Of a stretch of DNA of 64,000 nucleotides, positions 24,289-32,833 are shown one piece after another (the first letter of the stretch is position 1; the number at the start of each line of letters is the position of its first letter). The notes under the pieces were generated by a model. That model had not been told where the DNA came from and ran no database searches. It saw only the letters and a program-made list of their open reading frames with translations. The stretch is from an uncultured Mycoplasmatota bacterium. Lineage in GTDB: Bacteria; Bacillota_I; Bacilli_A; Mycoplasmatales; Mycoplasmoidaceae. The stretch lies in the NCBI GenBank assembly GCA_949527715.1, contig CATEWF010000001.1, positions 1-64,000 on the forward strand. Reading direction: 5' to 3'. Both the position numbers and the translations under genes were made by a program.

Positions 24289-24990
24289 ATGGAACATAGA
24301 ACGTACACAAAAATCAACACGCTTTATAAGCGTTATTGTGAGGGTGAACTGAAGAATTGCATTATTATCGGTGATTATTCTGATAAGGAAACAGAGTATT
24401 TGAAAGATAATAAGTGGCTTTGTTACGAAAAGATTGATGGTACAAATATGTCTTATTATTGGGATGGGCATAATATGGAAATTCACGGAAAGAGTGAAAG
24501 CGCACAAATCCCTGCTCACCTACTTAATAAGATGAAAAGTATCATTACTTCTGAAATGTTGGCAGATGTATTTCCTATTAAGTACGATGAGAATGGAAAT
24601 GAAATTCCTATGAATATTCGTATCTATGGAGAAGGATATGGCAAGAAAATTCAAAAGGGTGGTGGACGATATATTAGTAATGATACTGATTTTATTGTAT
24701 TTGATATTAATATTGATGGATGGTGGCTTTTGCCTGATGCGGTAGAAGAAATCGCTAAGAAACTTGGTTTGAAGGTTGTTCCGTTTATTGGTGAAATGAC
24801 TATTGGAGAAGCCGAAGAATACGTTAAAAACGGATTTAAGTCTTGTATTTCAGAAGATAATACATTGATGGCAGAAGGACTTGTATGCCGTCCTAAAGTT
24901 CCTCTATTCAAGCGAAATGGTGAACGTATTATTGTAAAGATTAAGACTTGTGACTATGAAGCATTAAAGAAAAAAAGTGAAAAATTTTAA
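24289..24990 (+). CDS. RNA ligase (Rnl2-like nucleotidyltransferase)
   Basis: 233 residues with the full set of covalent nucleotidyltransferase motifs: I, YEKIDGTN with K48 as the AMP-accepting lysine; III, IYGEGYG (112-118); IV, DFIVFDI (134-140); V, EGLVCRP (196-202) and VKIK (216-219). Such enzymes join 5'-phosphate and 3'-OH RNA ends using ATP. The small size and lack of a large C-terminal domain fit a single-domain phage RNA ligase. A second, different ligase lies at 47862. Probable role: repair of cut tRNA. DNA ligase activity cannot be excluded. Confidence 0.85.
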   Translation: MEHRTYTKINTLYKRYCEGELKNCIIIGDYSDKETEYLKDNKWLCYEKIDGTNMSYYWDGHNMEIHGKSESAQIPAHLLNKMKSIITSEMLADVFPIKYDENGNEIPMNIRIYGEGYGKKIQKGGGRYISNDTDFIVFDINIDGWWLLPDAVEEIAKKLGLKVVPFIGEMTIGEAEEYVKNGFKSCISEDNTLMAEGLVCRPKVPLFKRNGERIIVKIKTCDYEALKKKSEKF

Positions 24991-25002
24991 CACTAATTAA
25001 AT

Positions 25003-25188
25003 ATGAGACTATTGATTGCAAAAATTATTTTAGGATATGCAATATTTGGATTTATATTTGCTATCACTATTTTAGGTATGTGTTTATGCGGATATGAAGT
25101 AAGTCCAAAACTTTTAATGGCATCTTTAATTATTAATGGCTCTGCACTTGTATTTAATCTATTGAATATGTCAATACCATACGAGTAA
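25003..25188 (+). CDS. 61-residue two-helix membrane protein
   Basis: Hydrophobic segments at about 7-28 and 37-55. Unknown function. Follows the RNA ligase and ends just before a hairpin. Confidence 0.55.
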   Translation: MRLLIAKIILGYAIFGFIFAITILGMCLCGYEVSPKLLMASLIINGSALVFNLLNMSIPYE

Positions 25189-25196
25189 AATATTAT

Positions 25197-25230
25197 AAAG
25201 GTACGAATAAAACTCGTACCTTTGTTTTTA
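25197..25230 (+). terminator. Hairpin, terminator or promoter relic
   Basis: AAAGGTACGA (25197-25206) and TCGTACCTTT (25214-25223) are perfect 10-bp arms, followed by GTTTTTAT. This can work as a terminator. The right arm also contains TACCTTTG, the -7 box, and the arms resemble those of the 40032 promoter, but no TTTG lies at -33. Confidence 0.55.
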
Positions 25231-25251
25231 TAAAATAATAGTTAAAAAAAT

Positions 25252-25431
25252 ATGATATTACCGATTTTTATTTTAGGTTATTTAGCCGTTGTACTTATTA
25301 CATTTTTTACTATAACGAAAAAGGCAATAGATAAAACCAATAAAAACTATAAATTTACAATATGTTTATATTGGTTGTGTGTTGTAATGTATTTTATTGC
25401 TTTTTTATATCTTGTATTTATCATTTTTTAA
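25252..25431 (+). CDS. 59-residue two-helix membrane protein
   Basis: ATG 25252. Hydrophobic segments at about 2-20 and 36-58 around a Lys-rich loop. The stop codon is inside the next promoter. Function unknown. Confidence 0.55.
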   Translation: MILPIFILGYLAVVLITFFTITKKAIDKTNKNYKFTICLYWLCVVMYFIAFLYLVFIIF

Positions 25432-25474
25432 CTAAAAATGTTTGCATAGTTCAGTTATTATTCTTATCTTTGCA
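25428..25474 (+). promoter_or_regulatory. Bacteroidetes-type promoter
   Basis: TTAAC 25428-25432 overlaps the upstream stop; TTTG 25441-25444, TATCTTTG 25465-25472. Confidence 0.75.
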
Positions 25475-25498
25475 GTGTAATTAAAAAACAGATATAAT

Positions 25499-26053
25499 AT
25501 GACACAGAAAGAAAAAGTTGAGTTGTTTTTGAATTGGTTAATGGATAATAATTACTTTAGTAAGTATTGTAATCAGTTGACAATTCAATATAATATCAGA
25601 CATAATGGATATAGTGGTCTATTAAATAAATTAAATGAAACTAATTATCAAGATTTTGTAGATATCCTTATGAATGATAAGGAACAAAAGAAAGACTTTG
25701 ATTTACAAATGATGGTATTGGATTGGAAATCTTTTTATGAAGGGAATGAAGTCCTTAAAACTAAGATAGACTTTGTAAAAGGTGATTATATTTGTTATGT
25801 GTTAGATTCGTATGGTGTTAGAACTGAATATGTAAGCATAGTAAAATCTTGTGAAGATAACTATATTGAAGAATGTTGTAGTGTCATAAGAAAGTCAGAA
25901 GATGAAGAACTTATTGATAATATAAGTTTTAACGAAGGCTTTGATATTTGTGATAAAATTAAGCATTTAAGAAAAGCAACCGATGAAGAAAAGAAATGGC
26001 TTGATGATTTTCTTTTAGAAGATGGTGTGAAAATAAATGAATTAATTGGATAA
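25499..26053 (+). CDS. Hypothetical protein
   Basis: 184 residues, acidic, soluble. Helical start (EKVELFLNWLMDNNYFSKY) then alpha/beta; the last 30 residues are a charged helix. No motif recognised. Confidence 0.65.
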   Translation: MTQKEKVELFLNWLMDNNYFSKYCNQLTIQYNIRHNGYSGLLNKLNETNYQDFVDILMNDKEQKKDFDLQMMVLDWKSFYEGNEVLKTKIDFVKGDYICYVLDSYGVRTEYVSIVKSCEDNYIEECCSVIRKSEDEELIDNISFNEGFDICDKIKHLRKATDEEKKWLDDFLLEDGVKINELIG

Positions 26054-26063
26054 ATAAAACAAA

Positions 26064-26291
26064 ATGGAGTATACTGTAAAAGATTTAATTTTATCCTTAA
26101 TTGAGGATTGTGATGGTAATCTTAATATGCCATTAAAAGGTATTAGACAGATAAATACACCAAATGAACAAGGTACATTATTTCATTATCATAATATTGG
26201 AATTGAACGAGTAAATGATACTGATTTTGAAGGAAACCCCATAATAACACTTGCGTTAGTTAGTGGTGGTAATAATATTAAAAGAAATTAA
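26064..26291 (+). CDS. Hypothetical protein
   Basis: 75 residues. TVKDLILSLIEDCDGNLNM and FHYHNIGIERV are typical of short phage proteins of unknown role. Soluble. Confidence 0.6.
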   Translation: MEYTVKDLILSLIEDCDGNLNMPLKGIRQINTPNEQGTLFHYHNIGIERVNDTDFEGNPIITLALVSGGNNIKRN

Positions 26292-26293
26292 TT

Positions 26294-26467
26294 ATGACGA
26301 TTGGATTAGCATTTCTTCTTTTCTGGATACTTCGTATTTTTGGTAAAGTTATTTACATTATTGAAGAAAAAAATGGTGGCACTAGTTGTGGTTCATTTAT
26401 TATGGGTACAATAATCCTTATCATTTCAATTTGGTTTGTTGTTAGGTTTTGGAATGTTCCATTTTAA
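26294..26467 (+). CDS. 57-residue two-helix membrane protein
   Basis: ATG 26294, 2 bases after the preceding stop. Hydrophobic segments at 3-20 and 35-52. Unknown function. Confidence 0.55.
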   Translation: MTIGLAFLLFWILRIFGKVIYIIEEKNGGTSCGSFIMGTIILIISIWFVVRFWNVPF

Positions 26468-26473
26468 TATTTT

Positions 26474-26521
26474 TTAACTATAATAAATTTGGTAGTTGTA
26501 AAAAGATTCATTAATTTTGCA
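26474..26521 (+). promoter_or_regulatory. Bacteroidetes-type promoter, weaker -7
   Basis: TTAAC 26474-26478, TTTG 26488-26491, TAATTTTG 26512-26519. Confidence 0.7.
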
Positions 26522-26555
26522 TTGTGAAACTTGAATAAACAATATATTAATTAAT

Positions 26556-26801
26556 ATGACAAAGGAAGAACTTATAGATAAGTGTCAGCAACTTTTTGAC
26601 CAAGTTACTGAAAGTATGCCGAAAGACTTAGAGAAACTTTTAGCAAGTGGTGGTGTTAATTATGAGGATGCAGATAATGATTTTATCTTACCTAAAAAGA
26701 TATTGTGTGCTATTTTAATGGAAGAACAATTCCAATATAAACCACTATCTTCTGACCGAAAGGCAAAAAAGGAAATAGAAAATTATTATGCAATGATTTA
26801 A
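26556..26801 (+). CDS. Hypothetical protein
   Basis: 81 residues, helical, acidic: TKEELIDKCQQLFDQVTESM at the start. Lies directly before the HNH gene. No motif. Confidence 0.6.
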   Translation: MTKEELIDKCQQLFDQVTESMPKDLEKLLASGGVNYEDADNDFILPKKILCAILMEEQFQYKPLSSDRKAKKEIENYYAMI

Positions 26802-26822
26802 TGTTATTAAAATAAGTTAGTT

Positions 26823-27458
26823 ATGGTTGTATTATATGGTAAAAGAAACGATTTTTTGAAAGACAATGGTTTTATACCAATGAAAACAAAAAATAAAGAA
26901 GGTAAACTTGTTGTAACATCTTACTTTATTAATTCTAACGGAGATATTGTTAGACGGGACGCAAATAGTCAAAATGGTTATAAGTTTTTAGATTATATTC
27001 CTGATAAGAATGGTTATGACCGACAAGGTTATAATGTTTGTGGGGTTAATATGATGAAACGTAGAAATATTCTTGTAGCAGAAAATTTTATCCCTAATCC
27101 AAATAATTATCCGCAAGTAAATCATATTAATCGTAATGTACGAGATAATCGAGTATGTAATCTTGAGTGGGTTACAAATAAAATGAATAGTGAACATGAA
27201 AAACGGACAAGACATTTACGAGTATCTGTACCCGATTATCCAATCATACAACTTAAACAAGTTAATGAGAATGAATTAGTTTTTATCAAACGTTTTAATT
27301 CTAAAAAAGATATTCCAACATATATGGATAATAATCCGCATAAGATACAAAAATGTAATATTATTGCGGTATGTAATAATACAGATGAATTTAAACATAG
27401 AAAAACTTATAGAGGATATGTTTGGATGTACGAACAAGATTATTTAAAAAAGTTTTAA
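26823..27458 (+). CDS. HNH homing endonuclease
   Basis: 211 residues. The core VNHINRNVRDNRVCNLEWVT (H101, N113) is the HNH_3-type nuclease motif of free-standing phage homing enzymes. A strand-rich NUMOD-like part precedes it (YFINSNGDIVRRD) and a DNA-binding tail follows (KDIPTYMDNN). Such proteins make a nick or cut at a specific site and help copy their own gene into related phages. No intron boundary is obvious around it. Confidence 0.85.
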   Translation: MVVLYGKRNDFLKDNGFIPMKTKNKEGKLVVTSYFINSNGDIVRRDANSQNGYKFLDYIPDKNGYDRQGYNVCGVNMMKRRNILVAENFIPNPNNYPQVNHINRNVRDNRVCNLEWVTNKMNSEHEKRTRHLRVSVPDYPIIQLKQVNENELVFIKRFNSKKDIPTYMDNNPHKIQKCNIIAVCNNTDEFKHRKTYRGYVWMYEQDYLKKF

Positions 27459-27464
27459 TATCAA

Positions 27465-27511
27465 TTAACAATAAAAATTTGGTCAGTTCAAAAAATCTTC
27501 TTACCTTTGCA
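27465..27511 (+). promoter_or_regulatory. Bacteroidetes-type promoter
   Basis: TTAAC 27465-27469, TTTG 27478-27481, TACCTTTG 27502-27509. Confidence 0.8.
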
Positions 27512-27554
27512 GTATCAAAATTAAAAACTAGTATTAATATAAAATTTTACAGAA

Positions 27555-28454
27555 ATGGATTTGAATCTCGAACTTTACAAAGATGTAACAAGTGACAAAG
27601 AAGCAATTACACCTGAAATCGCACAGAAATGGCTTGAAGAAGGATTAAGTGAAAATCGTGATATCAGAAATGGTACGGTAAAACGTTACATCAAAGACTT
27701 GCAAAATAATAGATGGTTTCTTAATGGTGAAACTTTTGTAGTCGGAAAAAGTGGTAAGTTGCTCAATGGCTATCATCGTTGTTCTGCGATTGTTGCAAGT
27801 GGTATTTCTATTGTAAGTATTGTTGTTCGTGGTGTTGATGATGACGCATATAAAACAATGGATGGCGGTACAAATCGTAATCCTGCTGATATTCTTAAAG
27901 CTTATGGTGTGTTGTCCTATACAAGAGAAAAGGCTGGTTCAGTATCAAAATATCTTTCATTCCTTTGTGGCAAGAGATGTATTATTAGTGCTGTCGGTGA
28001 TACTAATTTGACCGCTTCAGGTAAAATCGGTAATCGTAATATGCAAGTGCTTGATACATATACAGAAAATCAAGAAATCTTTGATGATGCTATTATGTTT
28101 GCCCTTAATATCAAAAAGGCTAATAAAAATTCATTTAGTATGATGAGATTAACCCCTGGTGATATTTCTGCTCTTATTGTTTATTTGCATAAAAATATGG
28201 GGTATCCTGTGGAAAAAGTAAAAGAGTTTTTCAATGAACTTTATGAAATGGATGGAAAAAGTGATAAACTCTTTATGAATGACTTTTGCAATATTATGCG
28301 TGATGATTTTAAAAATATAAATAAAATGCTACCTAAAACACGTCAAAGTTTTCTTGCAAAGGCTTGGAATATGTATAACGGCAAAATTCTTAGTAAAAAT
28401 AATATGCTTATGCTTACAAGAGAAGAAGAAAAACAAGGAGTTTCTTTTATGTAA
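27555..28454 (+). CDS. ParB/sulfiredoxin-fold protein
   Basis: 299 residues. Residues 20-110 show the ParB-type N-terminal fold: TPEIAQKWLEEG, an RNG/VKRYIKDLQNNRWF helix, then GKLLNGYHRCSA with the G-x-H-R motif (72-75), which in this superfamily binds a nucleotide (CTP or ATP). The C-terminal 180 residues are helical. Related phage proteins are annotated as ParB-like nuclease-domain proteins. Role may be DNA binding or a nucleotide-driven switch. It is alone in a unit with its own promoter and terminator. Confidence 0.75.
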   Translation: MDLNLELYKDVTSDKEAITPEIAQKWLEEGLSENRDIRNGTVKRYIKDLQNNRWFLNGETFVVGKSGKLLNGYHRCSAIVASGISIVSIVVRGVDDDAYKTMDGGTNRNPADILKAYGVLSYTREKAGSVSKYLSFLCGKRCIISAVGDTNLTASGKIGNRNMQVLDTYTENQEIFDDAIMFALNIKKANKNSFSMMRLTPGDISALIVYLHKNMGYPVEKVKEFFNELYEMDGKSDKLFMNDFCNIMRDDFKNINKMLPKTRQSFLAKAWNMYNGKILSKNNMLMLTREEEKQGVSFM

Positions 28455-28475
28455 AGAATAGGTTATACGTTATTA

Positions 28476-28515
28476 AAATCTGATACACCTTGTTTAAGTA
28501 TATCAGATTTTTTTG
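28476..28515 (+). terminator. Rho-independent terminator
   Basis: AAATCTGATA (28476-28485) pairs with TATCAGATTT (28501-28510), followed by TTTTG and more T. Ends the ParB-like gene. Confidence 0.8.
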
Positions 28516-28519
28516 TTTT

Positions 28520-28566
28520 TTAACTAAAAACATTTGGGTGTTTCAAATAAAAGTGTTACATTTGCA
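28520..28566 (+). promoter_or_regulatory. Bacteroidetes-type promoter
   Basis: TTAAC 28520-28524 starts 10 bases after the terminator stem; TTTG 28533-28536, TACATTTG 28557-28564. Confidence 0.75.
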
Positions 28567-28613
28567 ATGTAATTAAGAGAAACAAATAGCAACAAATTAA
28601 AACATTACATAGT

Positions 28614-28907
28614 ATGAAAGAACATTATAATATTGGTGAAATTACGGCAGAAGATAAGGAAGAAATCTTTAAAGGTATGCCAAAGGAACTTAAATATGCT
28701 GTATTATATGATAAGATGTATCATGATTGTGGGGAACGAATAACAACAAGGTATGGCTTTCCTACTATGGAAAAATATGATAATGGAGAAGTAGCATTTC
28801 AAGAGACGGATTTTTATGCTACAATGAAAGAAGCATCCGAAAGGTGTTCTATTATCCCAAAGATAACAAATGTAAAATATAGAAATGCTTTTATTGTAAC
28901 ACGTTAA
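28614..28907 (+). CDS. Hypothetical protein
   Basis: 97 residues, alpha/beta, with YHDCGERITTRYGFP in the middle. Unknown function. First gene of its unit. Confidence 0.6.
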   Translation: MKEHYNIGEITAEDKEEIFKGMPKELKYAVLYDKMYHDCGERITTRYGFPTMEKYDNGEVAFQETDFYATMKEASERCSIIPKITNVKYRNAFIVTR

Positions 28908-28919
28908 TAATAAAAATAT

Positions 28920-29081
28920 ATGGCAAGTAAAAATAAATTTAAAAAAGCACGTAATTCATATTGTTCAAATGCTTTAAAGTTTGGTAATGATAAACTAAAA
29001 AGACTTTATTTCTATACTTCGACACAACGGAAACATATTAAAAATATTGATATGAGTGAAGTGAATGATAAGGATTTTTAA
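28920..29081 (+). CDS. 53-residue basic protein
   Basis: ATG 28920. Start ASKNKFKKARNSYCSNALKF is very basic. Could contact nucleic acid. Short but well spaced between two genes of the unit. Confidence 0.5.
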   Translation: MASKNKFKKARNSYCSNALKFGNDKLKRLYFYTSTQRKHIKNIDMSEVNDKDF

Positions 29082-29098
29082 ATAAAATAAAAATAGAT

Positions 29099-29398
29099 AT
29101 GGAAACAATTATTACTCGTCAAATGTTTGTGGATAATCCTAAGTTTTATGAGATTATTGAAGAAGAAATTAACAGAACACTTGGTGAAACTCTTAATGAT
29201 TTTGTAGAATGTCCAACTACATATCTTAGGTTATTTCTTTCAAAAGTAAATGCTACTTTTTTATCTCCTAAAATGGAAAAGAAAATTATAGAAATTCTTG
29301 TAAAGAAGCATAGTTTTAAAGAGAATGAAATTACAAATGTATATAAATCTTCTGATACTTTTCCTTGTGTAATAGTTGATATTAATTTGGATATGTAA
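29099..29398 (+). CDS. Hypothetical protein
   Basis: 99 residues, alpha/beta: helical start, strand end (FPCVIVDINLDM). Unknown function. Confidence 0.6.
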   Translation: METIITRQMFVDNPKFYEIIEEEINRTLGETLNDFVECPTTYLRLFLSKVNATFLSPKMEKKIIEILVKKHSFKENEITNVYKSSDTFPCVIVDINLDM

Positions 29399-29409
29399 TT
29401 TTACATTCT

Positions 29410-29456
29410 TTAACTAAAATAATTTGGTTATTCAAGAAAAAGTTTATATCTTTGCA
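29410..29456 (+). promoter_or_regulatory. Bacteroidetes-type promoter
   Basis: TTAAC 29410-29414, TTTG 29423-29426, TATCTTTG 29447-29454. Confidence 0.75.
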
Positions 29457-29509
29457 TAGTCAAAAAGAAATAAAAACGATTGTTTAATAAATAATAAATT
29501 TAATGTATT

Positions 29510-29896
29510 ATGGGAATGTTTTCGTGGTTTACACAAGATACTAATCATCGTATTGTCAATGGAGAAAGACATACAGTCTACATGACCGATAACAATGGTA
29601 ATTCTTATAAAGAAGAATGTTATGAAGGTTATGGTGTATTCGGTGGAAAAGATTATTACGAACTTCTTGCTGAAATGAATGGTTATCCGTCTGATAGGGA
29701 TAAAGGTATCGAACTTGCTTTTGCTGATGGATATAGCAATGGTGATAATCCTCACGTATTTCATCCATCATTAACGGAACTTAAACCTGAATATATGGAT
29801 GGTGTTGCCCCTGAATCCGACCCAGATCAAGGTTTTCCTTATGACGAATGTGAAGATGAATATGATTATGATGATTATAATGATGAGGACGAATAA
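29510..29896 (+). CDS. Conserved phage protein (MGMFSWF family), acidic tail
   Basis: 128 residues. The start MGMFSWFTQDTNHRI and the central YGVFGGKDYYELLAEMNG recur in small conserved proteins of many phages, function unknown. The last 25 residues are almost only Asp, Glu and Tyr, an acidic tail that could bind a basic partner. Confidence 0.75.
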   Translation: MGMFSWFTQDTNHRIVNGERHTVYMTDNNGNSYKEECYEGYGVFGGKDYYELLAEMNGYPSDRDKGIELAFADGYSNGDNPHVFHPSLTELKPEYMDGVAPESDPDQGFPYDECEDEYDYDDYNDEDE

Positions 29897-29907
29897 AATT
29901 TTCTGTT

Positions 29908-30324
29908 ATGTTTAAAAATCCTAAGTTTATTAAAATATCTGAATTATACAATAAGATTATTAATGATTTTAATCTTGATGATGTATATATTACAGATTTT
30001 TATCATCCGAGATGCGTTGAACGTGTTTTGTCGATACCTGTTAAAATTGAAGTTGAAACTTATGAAAGTAATGACGATGAAATAATTTTTACTTGGGTTG
30101 AATCAGACCATTTTTATGGTACTTCTACGTTTCTTGCTGAATATAATAATGTTGATGATGCAATTTTAGATAGTATTATTGATTCTTTGAATAACGCATA
30201 TAACAATTATAAATTGATTAATAATGAAGTAAGTAATTTACTTAAAAATGTTGGTAAAAAGGAATACACTTCTAAAATTGTAATGAATGTTCTAAACAAA
30301 AGATTTAGAGATGAAACCATCTAA
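29908..30324 (+). CDS. Hypothetical protein
   Basis: 138 residues, soluble, alpha/beta, no motif. Its last 14 bases overlap the start of the zinc-finger/2H gene, so the two are probably translated together. Confidence 0.6.
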   Translation: MFKNPKFIKISELYNKIINDFNLDDVYITDFYHPRCVERVLSIPVKIEVETYESNDDEIIFTWVESDHFYGTSTFLAEYNNVDDAILDSIIDSLNNAYNNYKLINNEVSNLLKNVGKKEYTSKIVMNVLNKRFRDETI

Positions 30325-31015
30325 AAATAAAGTGCATTGCTATGATTGTGGCAGAAATAAAATGCTATTTGAAAGCGAGAAAAAGGCTTTGAATTTTATC
30401 AAGTTCAATAGTGAAAACATTGAAGAAGAAAATGGTATAAAGCCAATTAGAGCGTATTTCTGTCAATCTTGTTGTGGATGGCATATAACAAGTAAACCTG
30501 AAAAAACATATAAGAATACACCAACTGAAAGGGTGATAGAACTTTATAATAAAGAAAAGGAGGCTAAAAAGAATGAAGCATTAAAAAAGAAAATGAATAT
30601 ATCTGAACGTATTGAAAAAGGTAAATTCACATATATAGGATTATTTCTTAATGAAGAACAAAGGGAACAATTAAAAGAAACATTTTTTCATTTAATTCCA
30701 CTTGAATCTAAATTATATCTTGACCATTGTACTATCTTACATAAAAATCAGATAGAAAACCCTAAAAGTCAAGAAATAATAGATTATGTTTTGTCTTCTT
30801 TTTCCAAAGAGGAAGAAGTAAAGATTACTCATATAGGTATGAGTTATAAAACAATGGCTTTTAAGGTAGAAATTAATGTGCCTTGTGCAAATGATACACC
30901 ACATATTACAATCTGCACTATTAATGATGGCAGACCTGTTGATAGTAATTATATTACTAATTGGAATAAATTAAGCAAACCAATTAATTTGAAATTGGTA
31001 TGGAAATTAATGTAA
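30311..31015 (+). CDS. Zinc-finger / 2H phosphoesterase fusion
   Basis: 234 residues in two parts. Residues 8-60 hold Cys10, Cys13, Cys51, Cys54 and Cys55 (HCYDCGR ... YFCQSCCGWHIT), a zinc-binding unit. Residues 105-234 match the 2H superfamily: YIGLFL near 108, first H-x-T at 139-141 (DHCTILH) and second at 198-200 (PHITICTIN), with the G-x-P-x-x-S-N-x-I after it known from tRNA-ligase phosphodiesterase domains. 2H enzymes open 2',3'-cyclic phosphates on RNA ends, the step before kinase and ligase in tRNA repair. They can also cleave 2',5'-linked or cyclic-oligonucleotide signals. The fusion is unusual. Confidence 0.75.
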   Translation: MKPSKNKVHCYDCGRNKMLFESEKKALNFIKFNSENIEEENGIKPIRAYFCQSCCGWHITSKPEKTYKNTPTERVIELYNKEKEAKKNEALKKKMNISERIEKGKFTYIGLFLNEEQREQLKETFFHLIPLESKLYLDHCTILHKNQIENPKSQEIIDYVLSSFSKEEEVKITHIGMSYKTMAFKVEINVPCANDTPHITICTINDGRPVDSNYITNWNKLSKPINLKLVWKLM

Positions 31016-31029
31016 TTAATCAATTTAAT

Positions 31030-31281
31030 ATGATTAAAGAAATTTATAATAAGTATAAAGGTAAATTAATTCCTTGTTTAGTTAATAATGAGTGTGGAAA
31101 TTTAGTCAATGGTTATGGGGTGGTTTGTGGTTATAAAGAACAATGGTTAGTGTTAGGCTTTAATACAGAAACGGAAGGGTGCATTAAGTCATTTACTAAA
31201 TCAGTATTTATTGATAATCCAAATATGCTTTCGTATAGATTTTGGAATGTTAAACATTTAAAAGAAAAAAATGTAAATTAA
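31030..31281 (+). CDS. Hypothetical protein
   Basis: 83 residues from ATG 31030. An in-frame ATG at 31000 would overlap the upstream gene by 16 bases. Strand-rich (KLIPCLVNNECGNLVNGYGV), soluble. Unknown. Confidence 0.55.
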   Translation: MIKEIYNKYKGKLIPCLVNNECGNLVNGYGVVCGYKEQWLVLGFNTETEGCIKSFTKSVFIDNPNMLSYRFWNVKHLKEKNVN

Positions 31282-31283
31282 AA

Positions 31284-31502
31284 ATGGATAAAGAACTATA
31301 TGATTGGTTAAAAAGAGAATTTATATATTCCAACTTGCCAAAGTATCATAAATTGTTTAAAGTATGGGTCAGCAACATTAATAAAGATCAAATAGACGGA
31401 TTTACTAAGCAAATGGCAATTCAGAAAGAAAAACTGATAGGTAGTGAACGATGGGGCATTATATCTCAAATTAATCTATCTAAATATAAAAATATGGATT
31501 AA
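31284..31502 (+). CDS. Small basic helical protein
   Basis: 72 residues, helical with a basic middle (KQMAIQKEKLIGSERWG). Unknown function. Ends the unit begun at 29410. Confidence 0.55.
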   Translation: MDKELYDWLKREFIYSNLPKYHKLFKVWVSNINKDQIDGFTKQMAIQKEKLIGSERWGIISQINLSKYKNMD

Positions 31503-31508
31503 CTTTTA

Positions 31509-31555
31509 TTAACGCAAATAATTTGGTAGTCATAGAAAAAATGACTACCTTTGTT
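31509..31555 (+). promoter_or_regulatory. Promoter with perfect 9-bp palindromic spacer
   Basis: TTAAC 31509-31513, TTTG 31522-31525, TACCTTTG 31546-31553. GGTAGTCAT (31525-31533) and ATGACTACC (31541-31549) are inverted repeats. It is almost the same sequence as the 1172 promoter, base for base. Confidence 0.85.
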
Positions 31556-31569
31556 GTATAATAATAAAA

Positions 31570-32520
31570 ATGATTATGGCAGATATACAATACTTTTATC
31601 TTGGCAAAAATAGCCGTTCTAATAAGTTGGAAGGTACTTCTTTCAAAGCCTATAAGTATAAGGATAAAGAAACGAAGAAAGTTACTTTTTATCCTATTAT
31701 TCCAGAGTTTAATAATGAATTGCCGAAAGAAATCTTTATATATGACATTGGATGGAAAAAAATCGGTAAAAATATGGTAGAAATACCTATTTTTGATAAT
31801 AATTCAGAGCATTGGGATGAGTATATAGACAAATATGGTGTTTATTGTCTGTTTTATTCTATTGATGGGTCAGATTATGGTACAAGGGATTGTTGTGCTA
31901 TCAAAAAGCAAACAGAATTTAATTCGATTGTTAAGTATGGAATTACAGATTATGTAGGTTTTATGAACAACTTTATGGAATTTCATAAAATTCAAGTAAG
32001 CACAATCAAAGATAAGTATTTGCCTTTAATTAAGGAGTATGGCAGTACATATAAACCTGAATGTGAATTGATAAATGAGTATCAATTTACACCTTGTTAT
32101 ACTATGGTATATTCGTTCTTTTCAATGAAATATAGTCCAAATGTATTAGTTGATGATGAACGAATGGAAAAACTTTATAGGGATTATAGAAAAGCAGAAT
32201 TACGCTCTAAAAGCGATATGTATAAAGAATATATCGCTTTGGAGGATTTATGTGTTCAAAAGTATAGAGAATTAACTGAAAAATATGGTAGTTCTTTCAG
32301 TTATTATACTGATGATAAGAATGTTATAGAATATCTTAATGTTAAAGATAAGACACATAAGTTATTTTGTGAGGTAGAGGATATTATTAATACGCAAATT
32401 AACAAGGAAATAGACACAGATAATGATGTATTTCCTACATCTGTTAATGATAGAATTGGTTATTTGTTTGGTAATGAAGCACAAATGATATACTCTGATT
32501 TAGTTAAAAATTATCTTTAA
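31570..32520 (+). CDS. Large hypothetical protein
   Basis: 316 residues; ATG 31576 (MADIQYFYLGKN) is an equal start. Soluble, alpha/beta in the first half (WKKIGKNMVEIPIF), helical in the second with many Tyr and Lys. Sole gene of its unit. No family recognised. Confidence 0.7.
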   Translation: MIMADIQYFYLGKNSRSNKLEGTSFKAYKYKDKETKKVTFYPIIPEFNNELPKEIFIYDIGWKKIGKNMVEIPIFDNNSEHWDEYIDKYGVYCLFYSIDGSDYGTRDCCAIKKQTEFNSIVKYGITDYVGFMNNFMEFHKIQVSTIKDKYLPLIKEYGSTYKPECELINEYQFTPCYTMVYSFFSMKYSPNVLVDDERMEKLYRDYRKAELRSKSDMYKEYIALEDLCVQKYRELTEKYGSSFSYYTDDKNVIEYLNVKDKTHKLFCEVEDIINTQINKEIDTDNDVFPTSVNDRIGYLFGNEAQMIYSDLVKNYL

Positions 32521-32526
32521 CATACT

Positions 32527-32573
32527 TTAACTCGAAATATTTTGCATAATCAAATATTTTTGTTATCTTTGCA
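32527..32573 (+). promoter_or_regulatory. Bacteroidetes-type promoter, start codon right behind
   Basis: TTAAC 32527-32531, TTTG 32541-32544, TATCTTTG 32564-32571. The ATG at 32576 begins 5 bases after the -7 box, so the transcript may have almost no leader. Confidence 0.75.
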
Positions 32574-32575
32574 GT

Positions 32576-32827
32576 ATGAAAACGATAGAGAAATTTCAGA
32601 AAATAGCACATAAGATTACTTGTGTGTTGCACGAAATAACAGGTATTTATCATCCGTTGTTTGTTAAGGGCATCAATGGTGTCTATTATTTAGTAGATGA
32701 AAATACTGGTGATATTTGCTGCGGAATATGTGAAATAAGTAATGTTAAAGGATATAGTGAAAATGATTTTGAAGCATATCTGAATAAGTTACTTGTAAAT
32801 TTTGAAAATGTTAAAAGTAAATTTTAA
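32576..32827 (+). CDS. Hypothetical protein
   Basis: 83 residues: KTIEKFQKIAHKITCVLHEITG, then VNENTG-like strand segments. Soluble. ATG 32576 is the only early start, which puts it at about the expected transcription start (a leaderless mRNA). Function unknown. Confidence 0.6.
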   Translation: MKTIEKFQKIAHKITCVLHEITGIYHPLFVKGINGVYYLVDENTGDICCGICEISNVKGYSENDFEAYLNKLLVNFENVKSKF

Positions 32828-32833
32828 TACGTT

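Noticed and set aside
26823..27458. Group I intron around the HNH gene
   Set aside because: The genes on both sides are complete with own starts, and a promoter follows at once; no split host gene was found.
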